Positions 45,783 through 54,259 of a stretch of DNA of 64,000 bases are shown piece by piece; positions within the stretch are counted from its first letter, which is position 1, and every line of letters begins with the position of its first letter. Source of the DNA: Streptomyces sp. NBC_01754 (GTDB taxonomy: Bacteria; Actinomycetota; Actinomycetes; Streptomycetales; Streptomycetaceae); the NCBI RefSeq assembly GCF_035918015.1, contig NZ_CP109132.1:1798001-1862000 (forward strand), read 5' to 3'. Both the position numbers and the translations under genes were made by a program. The notes beneath the pieces were generated by a model. That model made no database searches, was not told the origin of the DNA, and saw nothing but the letters and a program-made list of their open reading frames with translations.

Positions 45783-46772
45783 GTGTCCGCTGTCGCACCC
45801 GACGGTCGCAAGATGCTGCGCCTGGAGGTCCGGAACAGCCAGACCCCCATCGAGCGCAAGCCCGAGTGGATCAAAACCCGGGCGAAGATGGGTCCCGAGT
45901 ACAACCGGTTGCAGAAGCTCGTGAAGAGCGAGGGTCTGCACACGGTGTGCCAGGAGGCCGGCTGCCCCAACATCTTCGAATGCTGGGAGGACCGTGAGGC
46001 CACCTTCCTCATCGGCGGGGACCAGTGCACCCGGCGCTGCGACTTCTGCCAGATCGACACGGGCAAGCCGCAGGAGCTGGACCGTGACGAGCCGCGCCGC
46101 GTGGGCGAGTCCGTCGTCACGATGGACCTGAACTACGCCACCATCACCGGCGTCGCCCGCGACGACCTGGAGGACGGCGGCGCCTGGCTGTACGCGGAGA
46201 CGGTCCGTCAGATCCACGCGCTGACGGCGGAGCGGGAGGCCGGCGCGACCAAGGTCGAGCTGCTGATCCCCGACTTCAACGCGGTGCCCGAGCAGCTCGC
46301 CGAGGTCTTCTCCTCGCGCCCCGAGGTGCTCGCCCACAACGTCGAGACGGTGCCCCGCATCTTCAAGCGGATCCGCCCCGGCTTCCGCTACGAGCGCTCG
46401 CTGGAGGTCATCACGCGGGCCCGCGAGGCCGGCCTGGTGGCCAAGTCGAACCTGATCCTCGGCATGGGTGAGACCCGCGAAGAGGTCAGCGAGGCGCTGA
46501 AGGACCTGCACGACGCGGGTTGCGAGCTCATCACGATCACGCAGTACCTGAGGCCCTCCCCCCGGCACCACCCCGTCGAGCGCTGGGTGAAGCCGCACGA
46601 GTTCGTGGAGCTGAAGGACGAGGCCGACGCCATCGGTTACTCCGGTGTCATGTCGGGTCCGCTGGTGCGTTCCTCGTACCGCGCGGGCCGCCTCTTCCAG
46701 CAGGCGGTCGAGCGTCGCGGCGGGGCCGCGGCGGCGGCGCCCGGAGCCCCGGCGTCCGCCCCCGCGGTGTGA
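45783..46772 (+). CDS. lipA: Lipoyl synthase (radical SAM)
   Basis: 329 residues from GTG 45783, seven bases after a GGGGAG site. The auxiliary cluster cysteines are in [12 protein letters not shown] near 57-68 and the radical-SAM motif CTRRCDFC near 82-89. The C-terminal RSSYRAG carries the serine ligand of the auxiliary cluster. It inserts sulfur at C6 and C8 of octanoyl-E2. Confidence 0.97.
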   Translation: MSAVAPDGRKMLRLEVRNSQTPIERKPEWIKTRAKMGPEYNRLQKLVKSEGLHTVCQEAGCPNIFECWEDREATFLIGGDQCTRRCDFCQIDTGKPQELDRDEPRRVGESVVTMDLNYATITGVARDDLEDGGAWLYAETVRQIHALTAEREAGATKVELLIPDFNAVPEQLAEVFSSRPEVLAHNVETVPRIFKRIRPGFRYERSLEVITRAREAGLVAKSNLILGMGETREEVSEALKDLHDAGCELITITQYLRPSPRHHPVERWVKPHEFVELKDEADAIGYSGVMSGPLVRSSYRAGRLFQQAVERRGGAAAAAPGAPASAPAV

Positions 46773-47140
46773 GTCCGCACACAGCTGCGCGGATCCGTCC
46801 GGCTGTTGGATCCGTGTAGTGGCGTGGATCCGCACAGCGGCGTGGATCCACGCACAAGAGAGGCGCAAGAGGCCCACGAGAGGCTGCTGAGCGGAACAGG
46901 CCGCACCGACGCGGTCCGTATACGCCCCCGCGAGCCGGGGGCCCGTATGGGCCGCGTCGGCGTGCACGACGGCGCGATCAGGGTTTCATTGGTGTGTGAC
47001 CGACCGGTCACGCACTGGTAACACCGAGCAGTGACCCTAGGTACACGGACAGCGCCGGCTCCCCACGGCCGCCGCCGTCACTGCTTCCCGCTACTCCGTG
47101 CGCCCCGCGCGCGCATCCGCTCCGAGGGGGAACAACCGCC
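46773..47140. other. Intergenic region after lipA
   Basis: About 370 bases. The first 80 contain four GGATCC-centred repeats (46791-46849; two near-perfect copies of GGCGTGGATCC). The rest is unremarkable until the ribosome-binding site GAGGGGGA at 47124-47131. A TGACCGACCGGTCA inverted repeat lies at 46997-47010 and may belong to the promoter of the next gene. Confidence 0.4.
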
Positions 47141-47341
47141 ATGCATGCCGCACCGGTCCGAGCCAACGCGCTCCCGTCCGTCACCACCGCCCTGCGCGCC
47201 GTGGAGTCGCTGCTGCTGAGCGGCGGCCAGCGCACCGCCCGCCGCAACGCCTGGGCAGCGGTCCTGGAGGACCGCCGCAGGGCCCGGGACCGGGTCGAGG
47301 CGGAACACGTGCTGGAGGCTGTGGCAGCCCACCGTTCCTAG
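47141..47341 (+). CDS. Small conserved-looking protein, 66 residues
   Basis: Starts at ATG 47141 with GAGGGGGA ten bases upstream. Mostly helical and rich in Ala, Arg and Leu (ALRAVESLLLSGG, RRNAWAAVLEDRRRARDRVEAEHVLEAV). It lies between lipA and the DUF4191 gene, 30 bases before the latter. A small gene in this place is familiar from Streptomyces chromosomes; its function is unknown. Confidence 0.75.
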   Translation: MHAAPVRANALPSVTTALRAVESLLLSGGQRTARRNAWAAVLEDRRRARDRVEAEHVLEAVAAHRS

Positions 47342-47371
47342 GTCACACCGGGGCCACGTAAACTTCGCTGC

Positions 47372-48079
47372 ATGGCGAGGAAGGCAAACACTGAAGGCGC
47401 GGACAGCGCCGAGAACGCGGGGCGGCTCAAGCAGATCGCCCTGACCTACAAGATGACCAGGCGGTCCGACCCCAAGGTGGGTCTTGTCGTCGCGGGTGTG
47501 GGAATCGTCACCTTCGGTGTCCTCCTCGCGATCGGTTTCCTGATCGGTCATCCCGTCTACGCGGGCGTCCTGGGCTTCGTCCTGGCCTTCCTCGCGATGG
47601 CGATCGTCTTCGGACGGCGTGCCGAACGGGCGGCCTTCGGGCAGATGGAGGGACAGCCGGGCGCGGCCGCGGCCGTACTGGACCGGGTGGGCCGTGGCTG
47701 GACCACGACTCCGGCGGTCGCGATGAACCGCAGCCAGGACGTCGTCCACCGTGCCGTCGGCAAGGCGGGCATCGTACTGGTGGCGGAGGGCAACCCCAAC
47801 CGGGTCAAGAGCCTGCTGGCCGCCGAGAAGAAGCGGATGGCCCGCATCGTGGTGGACGTGCCGGTGCACGACATCATCGTCGGCGACGGCGAGGGCCAGG
47901 TGCCGCTGAAGAAGGTGCGCACCACGATGCTGAAGCTTCCGCGCGTCCTCACCGGCCCGCAGGTCACCGCGGCCAACGACCGGCTGCGGGCGATGGGCGA
48001 CCTGATGAGCAACATGCCGCTGCCGAAGGGGCCGATGCCGAAGGGCATGCGGATGCCGCGCGGCGGAAAGATGCGCTGA
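47372..48079 (+). CDS. DUF4191 membrane protein
   Basis: 235 residues. A basic N-terminus is followed by two transmembrane helices (about 35-55 and 60-78), then a cytoplasmic domain ending in a Met/Lys/Gly-rich tail (PKGPMPKGMRMPRGGKMR). This is the DUF4191 pattern, restricted to Actinobacteria. Genomic neighbours lipA and glnA are conserved but give no direct hint to function. Confidence 0.88.
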   Translation: MARKANTEGADSAENAGRLKQIALTYKMTRRSDPKVGLVVAGVGIVTFGVLLAIGFLIGHPVYAGVLGFVLAFLAMAIVFGRRAERAAFGQMEGQPGAAAAVLDRVGRGWTTTPAVAMNRSQDVVHRAVGKAGIVLVAEGNPNRVKSLLAAEKKRMARIVVDVPVHDIIVGDGEGQVPLKKVRTTMLKLPRVLTGPQVTAANDRLRAMGDLMSNMPLPKGPMPKGMRMPRGGKMR

Positions 48080-48109
48080 GCGGAACAGGACACGAGGACA
48101 CGAGGACAC

Positions 48110-48158
48110 GAGGAAGGGGCGGTCCCGGACGATGTTCGTCCTGGACCGCCCCTTCCTC
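48110..48158. terminator. Long hairpin terminator after the DUF4191 gene
   Basis: A 16-base perfect stem (GAGGAAGGGGCGGTCC) continues, after one mismatch, into GGACGA/TCGTCC with the triloop TGT. It is preceded by three copies of ACACGAGG (48090-48112). It separates the convergent DUF4191 and RDD genes. Confidence 0.85.
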
Positions 48159-48204
48159 GTACTCTCCCCGCTCTTCCGCTCTTCGCTCCCCGTCTGAGAG
48201 CGCG

Positions 48205-48258
48205 GTCTCAGACGCCCCGTCTCAGACGACGCCCCGTCTCAGACACCCGGTCTCAGAT
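48205..48258. repeat. Four short repeats of GTCTCAGA(C/T)
   Basis: Copies begin at 48205, 48219, 48236 and 48250, mostly linked by CGCCCC-type spacers. The last copy overlaps the stop codon of the RDD gene. The array looks like slippage of a short unit; no function is evident. Confidence 0.6.
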
Positions 48259-48720
48259 GCGCACCTGGACGGCGTGGGAGAGCCGGTCGTGGAGGCCGCG
48301 GGTGTCGCGGTCCCAGACCAGGGCCGGGATCACCAGCAGGAGCAGCACGGTCCGCAGGAGGACCCGGCCGACGCCGAGCCGGCTGCCGTCCTCGGCGATG
48401 ACCCGCAGACCGCAGATGCGCTTGCCCGGGGTGGAGCCGACGGTGGTCACGGTGAGCAGGCTCAGGACGAGGAAGATACCGAGCGCCCAGTTGCCGGTGG
48501 CCTGCTGGTCACCGCGAGCGAACAGCCCGTACGCGATCAGCATGCAGGCGGCCCAGTCGATGAAGAGGGCGCCGAAGCGCCGGCCGAGGGGGGCCACCGA
48601 CCCCGGGCCTTCCTCGGGCAGGCCGAGGCGCCTGCCCCGGTAACCGAAGTCCGCACCCATCTCCTCGGCGGCCGCGCGGGGGCCGGAGAGCCACGATCCG
48701 ATTGCTTGCCTGTTGTCCAC
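48253..48720 (-). CDS. RDD-family membrane protein
   Basis: 155 residues from GTG 48720. The RDD domain occupies residues 45-150: the Arg of LGRRFGALFIDW, the Asp in IDWAACM, and the later WDRDTRGLHDRLSH. Three hydrophobic segments. Some RDD proteins transport Na+/H+ or other small solutes, most have no known role. It is divergent from glnA. Confidence 0.9.
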   Translation of the reverse strand: MDNRQAIGSWLSGPRAAAEEMGADFGYRGRRLGLPEEGPGSVAPLGRRFGALFIDWAACMLIAYGLFARGDQQATGNWALGIFLVLSLLTVTTVGSTPGKRICGLRVIAEDGSRLGVGRVLLRTVLLLLVIPALVWDRDTRGLHDRLSHAVQVRI

Positions 48721-48784
48721 CCGTCCACGGTACTGCGCCCGCGTTCGCACCCGACCGCTCGGGGCACAGGAACACGTCGCTGAG

Positions 48785-48822
48785 GTACCGCTCACAACCG
48801 GGCTGGTTAACTTGAGCGAAAC
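48785..48822 (+). promoter_or_regulatory. GlnR-type binding site upstream of glnA
   Basis: TTAAC (48807) and GAAAC (48818) are separated by six bases, matching the GlnR half-sites gTnAc-n6-GAAAc. At the same 11-base period upstream are weaker half-sites GTACC (48785) and AACCG (48796). GlnR activates glnA in nitrogen limitation in Streptomyces. The site lies about 120-155 bases before the start. Confidence 0.65.
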
Positions 48823-48939
48823 AAATGGGTCATGCTGGAGAAATCCCGCCTGCCTAAGGTCGCCAGCGTGTGCCACCGCACTGGCCACACAACGAGCTGC
48901 AATCCCGCCCTTTCCCGGGTCGGGAGTAGGAGGAGTTGG

Positions 48940-50349
48940 ATGTTCCAGAACGCCGACGAAGTCCAGAAATACATCGCCGACAACGACGTCAAGTTCATCG
49001 ACGTCCGGTTCTGCGACCTGCCGGGGGTGATGCAGCACGTCACGATCCCCGCGGGGACCTTCGACCCGGCCGAGGATCTGGCTTTCGACGGCTCGTCCAT
49101 CCGTGGCTTCCAGGCGATCCACGAGTCGGACATGGCACTGCGCGCCGACCTGTCCACGGCACGGGTCGACCCGTTCCGCCGTGACAAGACGGTGAACATC
49201 AACTTCTTCATCCACGACCCGATCACCGGCGAGCAGTACAGCCGTGACCCGCGGAACGTGGCCCGGAAGGCGGAGGCTTACCTCACCTCGACCGGTATCG
49301 CCGACACCGCGTACTTCGGCCCCGAGGCCGAGTTCTACGTCTTCGACAACGTCCGCTTCCAGACGTCGGCGAACGAGAGCTTCTACCACATCGACTCCGA
49401 GGCCGGCGCCTGGAACACCGGTGCGCTGGAGAACAACCGGGGTTACAAGGTCCGCTACAAGGGCGGCTACTTCCCGGTCCCGCCGGTCGACCACTTCGCC
49501 GACCTGCGCGCCGAGATGTCGCTGGAGCTGGACAGGAACGGCCTCCAGGTCGAGCGCCAGCACCACGAGGTCGGCACCGCCGGCCAGGCCGAGATCAACT
49601 ACAAGTTCAACACGCTGCTCGCCGCGGCCGACGACCTGATGCTCTTCAAGTACATCGTGAAGAACGTGGCCTGGCGCAACGGCAAGACCGCGACCTTCAT
49701 GCCGAAGCCGATCTTCGGTGACAACGGCTCGGGCATGCACGTCCACCAGTCCCTGTGGTCGGGCGGCACCCCGCTCTTCTACGACGAGCAGGGTTACGCG
49801 GGCCTCTCGGACATGGCGCGCTATTACATCGGCGGCATCCTGAAGCACGCCCCGTCGCTGCTGGCGTTCACCAACCCGACGGTGAACTCCTACCACCGCC
49901 TGGTGCCCGGCTTCGAGGCCCCGGTCAACATGGTGTACTCGCAGCGCAACCGTTCCGCCGCGATGCGCATCCCGATCACGGGCTCCAACCCGAAGGCCAA
50001 GCGCGTCGAGTTCCGCGCCCCGGACCCGTCCTCCAACCCGTACCTGGCGTTCTCGGCCCTGCTGATGGCGGGCCTGGACGGCGTCAAGAACAAGATCGAG
50101 CCGCCGGAGCCGATCGACAAGGACCTCTACGAGCTGGCCCCCGAGGAACACGCGAACGTCCAGCAGGTCCCGACCTCGCTCCCGGCGGTCCTGGAGGCAC
50201 TGGAGCAGGACCACGAGTACCTCCAGGCCGGCGGCGTCTTCACGCCGGACCTGATCGAGACGTGGATCGACTACAAGCGCACGCAGGAGATCGCCCCGAT
50301 CCAACTGCGTCCGCACCCGCACGAGTTCGAGCTGTACTTCGACCTCTGA
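48940..50349 (+). CDS. glnA: Glutamine synthetase type I
   Basis: 469 residues from ATG 48940, after AGGAGGAG. The family motifs are present: [10 protein letters not shown] near 48, PEAEFYVF near 128, [16 protein letters not shown] near 257 (ATP and glutamate site), and NRSAAMRIP near 338. Tyr in the segment [10 protein letters not shown] near 397 is the site modified by the GlnE adenylyltransferase, so activity is likely controlled by covalent modification as well as by GlnR. Standard GSI-beta length. Confidence 0.98.
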   Translation: MFQNADEVQKYIADNDVKFIDVRFCDLPGVMQHVTIPAGTFDPAEDLAFDGSSIRGFQAIHESDMALRADLSTARVDPFRRDKTVNINFFIHDPITGEQYSRDPRNVARKAEAYLTSTGIADTAYFGPEAEFYVFDNVRFQTSANESFYHIDSEAGAWNTGALENNRGYKVRYKGGYFPVPPVDHFADLRAEMSLELDRNGLQVERQHHEVGTAGQAEINYKFNTLLAAADDLMLFKYIVKNVAWRNGKTATFMPKPIFGDNGSGMHVHQSLWSGGTPLFYDEQGYAGLSDMARYYIGGILKHAPSLLAFTNPTVNSYHRLVPGFEAPVNMVYSQRNRSAAMRIPITGSNPKAKRVEFRAPDPSSNPYLAFSALLMAGLDGVKNKIEPPEPIDKDLYELAPEEHANVQQVPTSLPAVLEALEQDHEYLQAGGVFTPDLIETWIDYKRTQEIAPIQLRPHPHEFELYFDL

Positions 50350-50875
50350 GGATTGAGGTCGGGCGCCCTGGAATGGAGCCCTGGGCATCGGCTGTGACCT
50401 GCGAAAACTCTTCTCAGAAGTTCTCACTGTCACCGCTTGCCTTCCGCCCCCTTGCGCACCGAGTGTGAACCGCCCGGCCAATTCTCTGACTTGATGTCGG
50501 AAACGCTGCGAGGGCCGCCACCCCGTAGTCGGGGTAGTGGCCCTCGCTGCTTGCCCAGACTCTGCGTGCGGCTGCGGCCTTCTTGGTCTCCAAGTAGCGG
50601 GCCGGGGCGGCGACCTGCGGGGATGTTTCCTCTGGGCCGCTTACCTGGCCTTTTGTCGTTGGCCAGCGATGGGACGCGACGGTCCTGATCGGGTGTCTTG
50701 CGGACTGTGTGCGGACTGCTGCCCGCTCGCAGATAGCAGCGTTCCTGACACATCGACGGACACGAGCCGTGCCGACAAGCGGTGCCGCTGCTGCGCCGCC
50801 TGGTCATGGCCCCACGGCTGGCGTTGCCGGCTTCTGCGGCTCTTATCATTGTGAATCAGGATGTAATCCGCTAAG
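50350..50875. other. Region between glnA and the IS element
   Basis: About 525 bases without a standard gene. On the minus strand one frame stays open from about 50804 to 50412 but has no ATG/GTG/TTG start at its head; part of it reads RYLETKKAAAARRVW and EGHYPDYGVAAL. It may be the remnant of a gene. A hairpin (50508-50547) and an AT-richer end near 50840-50875 are also present. Confidence 0.45.
50508..50547. terminator. Hairpin downstream of glnA
   Basis: GCGAGGGCCGCCACCCC pairs with GGGGTAGTGGCCCTCGC with two mismatches around six bases. It is 160 bases after the glnA stop and could be its terminator. Confidence 0.5.
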
Positions 50876-51629
50876 AGGATGTCTCACGTGGTGATCTTGG
50901 CGAGTCTCTTGTAGCAGGTGAGGGTTGCGGCAAGTCCCAGGAAGGCGAGGAAGTGGCTGCCCTTTCGCTCGTACCGGACGGTGAGGCGGCGGTAGCCGAA
51001 GAGCCAGGAGATCGACCGCTCGATCTTCCAGCGGTGACGGCCAAGCCGCTCGCCGGACTCGATGCCAGGGCGGGCAATCCTCGGGACGAGGTTGCGGGCG
51101 CGCAGCCAGCGGAGATGTTCGGCGGAGTAGTACGCCTTGTCCGCTCGGATCTTCACCGGCCGTCTCCGTCGGGGTCCGCGCCGCGAGCGGACGGCGGGTA
51201 TCCCGAGGATCAGCGGTTTGAACGCCTGGCTGTCGTGCAGGTTCGCACCCGACACCGCCAGGGCCAACGGCAGGCCCTGGGCCTCGGACAGCACATGCAG
51301 CTTGCTGCCCTTCTTGCCTCGATCGACCGGATTCGGCCCGGTCAGCGAACCCCCCTTTTCGCCCGCACCGACGCGGCATCGACGATCGCGGACGACCAGT
51401 CCAACTCGCCCCTGGCGCCGAGCTCGTCGAGCACCGCCCGGTGCAGCCTGCGCCACAACCCGGCCTCGGTCCACGCACTGAACCGACGGTGCGCGGTGGC
51501 CGGCGAGACACCGAACGACTCCGGCAGATACCGCCACGCACACCCGCTGGTCAGCACATAGACCACGGCCGTGAACACCGCCCGCTCGTCCACCGGAGCA
51601 GGCTAACCCGACAGAGCGGGACGTCTCAC
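50876..51629 (-). mobile_element. IS5-family insertion sequence
   Basis: About 750 bases containing a transposase split in two frames (orfA and orfB). The ends are not clearly resolved: the flanks carry AGGATGTCTCAC (50876-50887) and GGGACGTCTCAC (51618-51629) in direct, not inverted, orientation, ten of twelve bases identical. On the right the element has removed the start of the adjacent regulator gene. Confidence 0.8.
50884..51593 (-). CDS. IS5-family transposase, orfAB joined by -1 frameshift
   Basis: orfA (51593-51342) starts GTG with VDERAVFTAVVYVLTSGCAW and ends at RAKRGVR. orfB continues in the -1 frame with KGGSLTGPN and ends at LAKITT. The shift point is the run AAAAGGGGGG (minus strand, near 51351-51360), the usual slippery run of this IS group. 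The joined protein of about 236 residues keeps the DDE triad: Asp in SAIVDAASV, Asp in RADKAYYS and Glu in RHRWKIERS. It appears intact and possibly active. Confidence 0.88.
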
Positions 51630-52871
51630 CCAAGGCTGACAGAGAGGGCTTCGCCCGCATCTTCCGGCTGGTCAAGGTCAAGGCCGGGATCTATCCGTCG
51701 CGGGTCGCGGCACTGTGCGGCATGACGCCGAGCAGAGTCGGCGAGATCATGGCGGGGCGACGCGGCCTGGCACATATCGACGTGATCGAACGTGTCGCTG
51801 ACGGCCTTCGTATCCCCGGTGCAGTGCTCGGCCTGGCCCACCGCCCTTGGGAGATCCCTGCCTCCTCCATCACCGAGGAGAGGCCGCCCGAGCCACTTCC
51901 TGCTGTACCGCGCGAGCCTCAGCGCACCGAAACGGCAGAGGAATTGGATGACCTTCTTGCCTTGGTCGACGGCCGTGCATCCCGTTCCACCCTCACGGCC
52001 CTGCGCTCCTCGGTCCAGGACTACTGGCGGCGCGACAACGCACACGGCGGCGCGACCCTGCGGCCGGCCGTCGTGGGGCATCTGCGCTATGTCGGCCGTC
52101 TACTCGATTCTGCCGAGGCTGGGTTACGGCACGACCTCCAAGGGGTCGCGGCCGAGCTGGCACGGCTTTCCGGCTGGGCCTACTTCGATGCCCGTCAGCA
52201 CCGCCCGCACCTACTTCACCCAAGCGCTCAAACTTTCCCACACCCAAGGCGACAGCCTCTTCATGGCCAACGTGCTGTCATGCATGAGCCTTCTGGCCAC
52301 CTACGACGGCAACCCGAGCGATGCCGTGGCCCTTGCATGCCGTGCCCAGGACGCCGTCCGCGCCGCCGGGGAACAGCCGCTCGTCATGTCGATGCTGCAC
52401 TTGCGTGAAGCGTTCGCCCACGCTGCCCTTCGAGATGCTCAGGCTTGCCACCAGGCCGTTGATCGCTCCCGTGCAGAGTACGAACGCTCACGGGGACATG
52501 AGGCCGAGGCGCCTGACTGGGTCCAGTACTTCGACGAGACGAAACTCCTCGTGGACACAGGCATCGCCTACGCGCGCCTCGGCGAACCAGCCCGCGCCGA
52601 ACCCCTCATCGCCGAGGGCTTGCGCCGAGAAAATACCGACCAGCAGCGAGGCCGGGCCTTCCACGCCTACTGGCTGGCCAGCGCCCAGCTCCAGCTGGGC
52701 AAACTCGACGAGGCATGCACCAGCGCCGGCCTCGCCCTCGACCTCGCCGCAGCCATTGACTCGCCACGAGTGAGCAGCCACGTCCAGGAGCTTCACCGCC
52801 GAATGCTGCCCTACGCACGCGAAGCCCCCGTCTTCGCCTTCGAGCAACGCATGCGTGAAGCCCTCGGCTGA
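51630..52871 (+). pseudogene. XRE/TPR-type regulator, 5' truncated and frameshifted
   Basis: Coding sequence begins right at the IS edge without a start codon (ADREGFARIFRLVKVK), runs through the helix-turn-helix (YPSRVAALCGMTPSRVGEIMAG) and linker, and breaks at about 52201 where the frame moves from ...YFDARQHR to ARTYFTQALKLSHTQG. The second part is TPR-like and ends at 52871 with FAFEQRMREALG. With two defects it should be inactive. Regulators of this type commonly lie beside a NUDIX gene, as here. A sequencing error could explain the frameshift but not the missing start. Confidence 0.82.
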
Positions 52872-52874
52872 CCC

Positions 52875-53414
52875 TTACGAGCTGCCGGTCGCTTCGTCCA
52901 GCAGCAGATACAGCAAACCGACCAGGCTGCCACTGCTGACGACCTCGCGGCGGTCGATCAGGCCCCGGATTTCCGAGATCGGAATCCACTCGATTCGGTC
53001 GGACTCGTTCAACTCGGTCGGCGGGCCCGCATACGAGGCTGTCTCGGCACGGAAGACGAAGTGCTCGGAATCCGTGATGCCGTTCGCCGGTTGCGCGTAC
53101 ACCAGCGGCTTGACGCCCTTCACGCGCCAGCCGGTCTCCTCCTCGACCTCGCGGGCAGCAGCCTGCTCCGGGGTCTCGTCGGCCTCGATGAGGCCCATCG
53201 GAAGCTCCCAGCCCCAGGTATCGGTGATGAACCGGTGCCGCCACATCATCAGCACGCGCTTCTGGTCGTCGACCACGGCCGCTACAGCCAGGTGCCGCAT
53301 CCGGACCACATGGTGTTCCCACCGCCGCCTGTCAGGCTGCTGGACGTCCACAAGCCAGAGATTCACCCATGGGTTGTTGTAGATCTGCCGCTCGCCATGG
53401 ACGGTCCACTGCAT
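52875..53414 (-). CDS. NUDIX hydrolase
   Basis: 179 residues from ATG. The Nudix box GX5EX7REVEEETG is present near residues 76-98 with all metal-binding Glu residues. An N-terminal beta strand segment (YNNPWVNLWLVDV) and VAAVVDDQKRVLMMWRHRF precede it. It hydrolyses a nucleoside-diphosphate compound; the sequence resembles ADP-ribose-pyrophosphatase-like members. It converges with the broken regulator, four bases apart. Codon third positions are slightly less GC-rich than in core genes. Confidence 0.9.
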   Translation of the reverse strand: MQWTVHGERQIYNNPWVNLWLVDVQQPDRRRWEHHVVRMRHLAVAAVVDDQKRVLMMWRHRFITDTWGWELPMGLIEADETPEQAAAREVEEETGWRVKGVKPLVYAQPANGITDSEHFVFRAETASYAGPPTELNESDRIEWIPISEIRGLIDRREVVSSGSLVGLLYLLLDEATGSS

Positions 53415-53452
53415 GAGCCCAACTCCCTTGCTTCAGTGAAGTATCCAGCATG

Positions 53453-54082
53453 TCACTTTGACGAGAATCCGGTCCGCCAGGTTGGCGCATCATCGCCCAC
53501 GCCGACGAGAGGGAGGAGTTTTGGAGTCACAGGCATGACCGTTGAGGTGCTCGGCCCCGTAGCCATTGTGCTGCTTGCCCTTGCGGCTGCGAGTCGTCGG
53601 CTGGACGCGTTATCGAGCCGCCAGATCAGTACCTGGGCAGGGTGTTCGGCGGTGTCGAGTTCACGTCCTTCAGCGGCTGCGGTGAGAACGGAAGCTGGCG
53701 AGTGGCTGCCAGCCTCTGCGCGGCGCAAGGCGGCGGTCAAGGCAGGCCACGCGGGGTCGGCCAGGATTCGGTCGACTTGGGCGGGGAGAGTCGCCCGCAG
53801 GATGCCTTCGTAGCGCGTGACGGTTTCGGCGGGCGGGGCACGTCGGATCAGTTCGGACAGTACGGGTGCAGCCTGTGCCTCGTAGGTACTGCAGAGGCGG
53901 GCGTGGGCCTGCTGGGCGGCGGCTGCTTGCTGTTGGTGATCGCGCTGCTCATGCCAGCGGGCGGCGGCGCCCTCCCTGACATCGTTGGGTGAGACGCCCC
54001 GACTGAAGTTCCGCCGTTGAAGTGGACAGCCTGATACTGGGACGGATCGGTCCAGGAGAATGCAGTCCAGGTTGAGTGACAA
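53453..54082 (-). pseudogene. C-terminal remnant of a relaxase/mobilisation protein
   Basis: About 150 residues with the composition of actinobacterial plasmid or ICE relaxase C-termini: a Gln/Ala-rich helix (WHEQRDHQQQAAAAQQAHAR), AAPVLSELIRRAPP, LADPAWPALTAALRRAE and the ending AEHPAQVLIWRLDN. The catalytic N-terminal part is missing and the first 35 residues of the frame look unrelated. It is taken as a left-over of an integrated conjugative element. The family call comes from memory of such sequences. Confidence 0.6.
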
Positions 54083-54086
54083 GAGC

Positions 54087-54230
54087 GTCAGTCTTCGCCT
54101 GCTTCACCCAGCCGCGAAGTCCCTCCGCACTCACGCCGAGTTCCCGGGCGACCTCGGTGACATTCCGCTCTGACGAGCTGACCAGTGCCACCGCATCCCG
54201 CTTGGATTCCGACGTGTACCGCTTGCTCAC
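54087..54230 (-). pseudogene. Truncated IS3-family transposase orfA
   Basis: Only about 48 residues remain: SKRYTSESKRDAVALVSSS and VTEVARELGVSAEGLRGW, the helix-turn-helix start of IS3-family orfA. Homology stops after VKQAKTD at about 54087, where the frame runs into unrelated sequence. orfB is absent. Confidence 0.8.
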
Positions 54231-54259
54231 GTTGGCCTGAGCCGTTCTACCATCGGCGG

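Noticed and set aside
46791..46849. GGATCC repeats considered as a CRISPR-like array
   Set aside because: Units are too short and irregular, with no unique spacers and no cas genes nearby.
50430..50849. 139-codon minus-strand frame downstream of glnA
   Set aside because: Low-complexity Arg/Gly composition, no homology recognised; the neighbouring frame without a start looks more protein-like.
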